A stretch of DNA of 64,000 nt from contig DATAEK010000140.1 of assembly GCA_036258055.1 (NCBI GenBank), positions 3,228 through 67,227 of the forward strand, written 5' to 3'. The notes beneath the pieces were generated by a model. That model searched no databases and was not told the DNA's origin. It saw only the letters and a program-made list of their open reading frames with translations. This stretch comes from DATAEK01 sp036258055. Lineage in GTDB: Bacteria; Acidobacteriota; Vicinamibacteria; Vicinamibacterales; 2-12-FULL-66-21. Positions 63,541 to 64,000 of the stretch are shown here, piece by piece. Position numbers and translations under genes: made by a program. How positions within the stretch are numbered: the first letter of the stretch is position 1; each line of letters begins with the position of its first letter.

Positions 63541-63602
63541 GGTTCTACGGTTCCCGGTTCTCGGTTCTGAGTTCTCAGGTCCGAGAGGTTCTCAAGGTTC
63601 TA
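63541..63602. repeat. GGTTCT-type tandem repeats between PadR and permease genes
   Basis: About eight imperfect units GGTTCTN or GGTTCTNN (variants GGTTCCC, AGTTCTCA, GGTCCGA). On the minus strand the array begins at the PadR stop codon and ends just before the permease start. Confidence 0.8.
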
Positions 63603-63968
63603 CGCAGGCTTTACTCCGGCGACGAGCGCGAGCGCGGAGATGAACCGGCCCCAGTCCTCGCGCTGGCCCGCGAGCACGCGGCGGCCACCCTCGGTGATGC
63701 GGTAACAGCGCCGGCGGCGCTGACCGGCGCGTTCGACCCATCGTCCGCGGATCCATCCCCGCTCTTCGAGCCGATAGAGCGTTTCGTAGAGGGACGCGAG
63801 GGTGAAGCGCAGCGTGCCGCCGGATCGCGCTTCGATCCGGCGCGCAATCTCGTAACCGTGCAGCGCCTGTTCCTCGACGAGCGCGAGGATCAGCAAATCG
63901 GCGCTCCCTTTCTTCGCAGAGTCGACGGCGGTGTAGTCCGGGTTGCGCGTCATATAGGAATCCATCAT
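63600..63968 (-). CDS. PadR-family transcriptional repressor
   Basis: A 122-residue winged-helix protein: LLILALVEEQALHGYEIARR, FTLASLYETLYRLEERGWIR and RRRRCYRITEGGRRVL are the family blocks. Acidobacterial PadR genes of this type sit directly before duplicated permeases and probably regulate them. Possible starts are ATG 63968, 63965 and 63953; the last is nearest the family N-terminus. Two copies of TCATATAGGA with 15-bp spacing lie over these starts (plus strand 63950 and 63965), so the operator may overlap the translation start. Confidence 0.87.
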   Translation of the reverse strand: MMDSYMTRNPDYTAVDSAKKGSADLLILALVEEQALHGYEIARRIEARSGGTLRFTLASLYETLYRLEERGWIRGRWVERAGQRRRRCYRITEGGRRVLAGQREDWGRFISALALVAGVKPA

Positions 63969-64000
63969 ATAGGATCCCTGAGGCTTCGTTCAGGTCTTAG

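Overview
This 64 kb window is a stretch of high-GC bacterial chromosome with dense, mostly housekeeping and cell-surface gene content. The flavour is Acidobacteriota, probably a Vicinamibacteria-like lineage. That placement is inferred from gene families: an acidobacterial-type duplicated ABC permease paired with a PadR repressor, VWFA-related exported proteins, a winged-helix regulator fused to a TolB-like propeller, M28 and S41 exported peptidases, and a prolyl-tRNA synthetase of the short type. No rRNA, tRNA, CRISPR array, integrase or transposase was seen.

Layout. 1-4.9 kb is the conserved rbfA-nrnA-truB-rpsO-pnp translation/RNA-turnover block, with a promoter, a leader hairpin before rpsO and an rpsO-pnp hairpin. 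5-12.3 kb carries a cupredoxin, an APC amino-acid permease, a winged-helix/propeller regulator next to uxaC, and an M48 protease. Two convergent intergenic regions here hold palindromic REP-like elements and 7-bp tandem repeats. 12.4-21.6 kb holds smc, a probable 6S-like small RNA, an S41 protease, tatA-tatC, a porin-like exported protein and a HEAT-repeat protein. 21.6-39.7 kb is a large surface-polysaccharide region: an ABC exporter pair (Wzm/Wzt-like), many GT2 and GT4 glycosyltransferases (several fused), a glycosyltransferase-like/methyltransferase/deacetylase fusion and a TMTC-like membrane protein. Housekeeping genes nadB and proS head one of its operons, with stops and starts overlapping.

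39.8-45.4 kb contains aroB and a minor-pilin operon (PilV/PilW/PilX-like). That operon appears to run on through an exported coiled-coil protein to an NtrC-type sigma-54 activator, and a good sigma-54 promoter match lies at its head. 45.9-48.4 kb has an M28 peptidase and an SGNH hydrolase. 48.7-52.1 kb is the most unusual locus: a TIR-ATPase protein translationally coupled to a second, related ATPase with a membrane segment, coiled coil and a C-terminal domain. An orphan histidine kinase follows. 53.4-60.5 kb is a three-gene operon of exported proteins (an unknown 963-residue protein and two VWFA-related proteins). 60.8-64 kb is the PadR/duplicated-permease pair.

How it fits together: most genes are core functions, or envelope and secretion functions (Tat export, polysaccharide synthesis and export, pilus tip proteins, exported hydrolases). 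The TIR/ATPase pair is the best candidate for a little-described signalling or immunity system. Three separate arrays of 7-bp-type repeats sit directly at gene stop codons.
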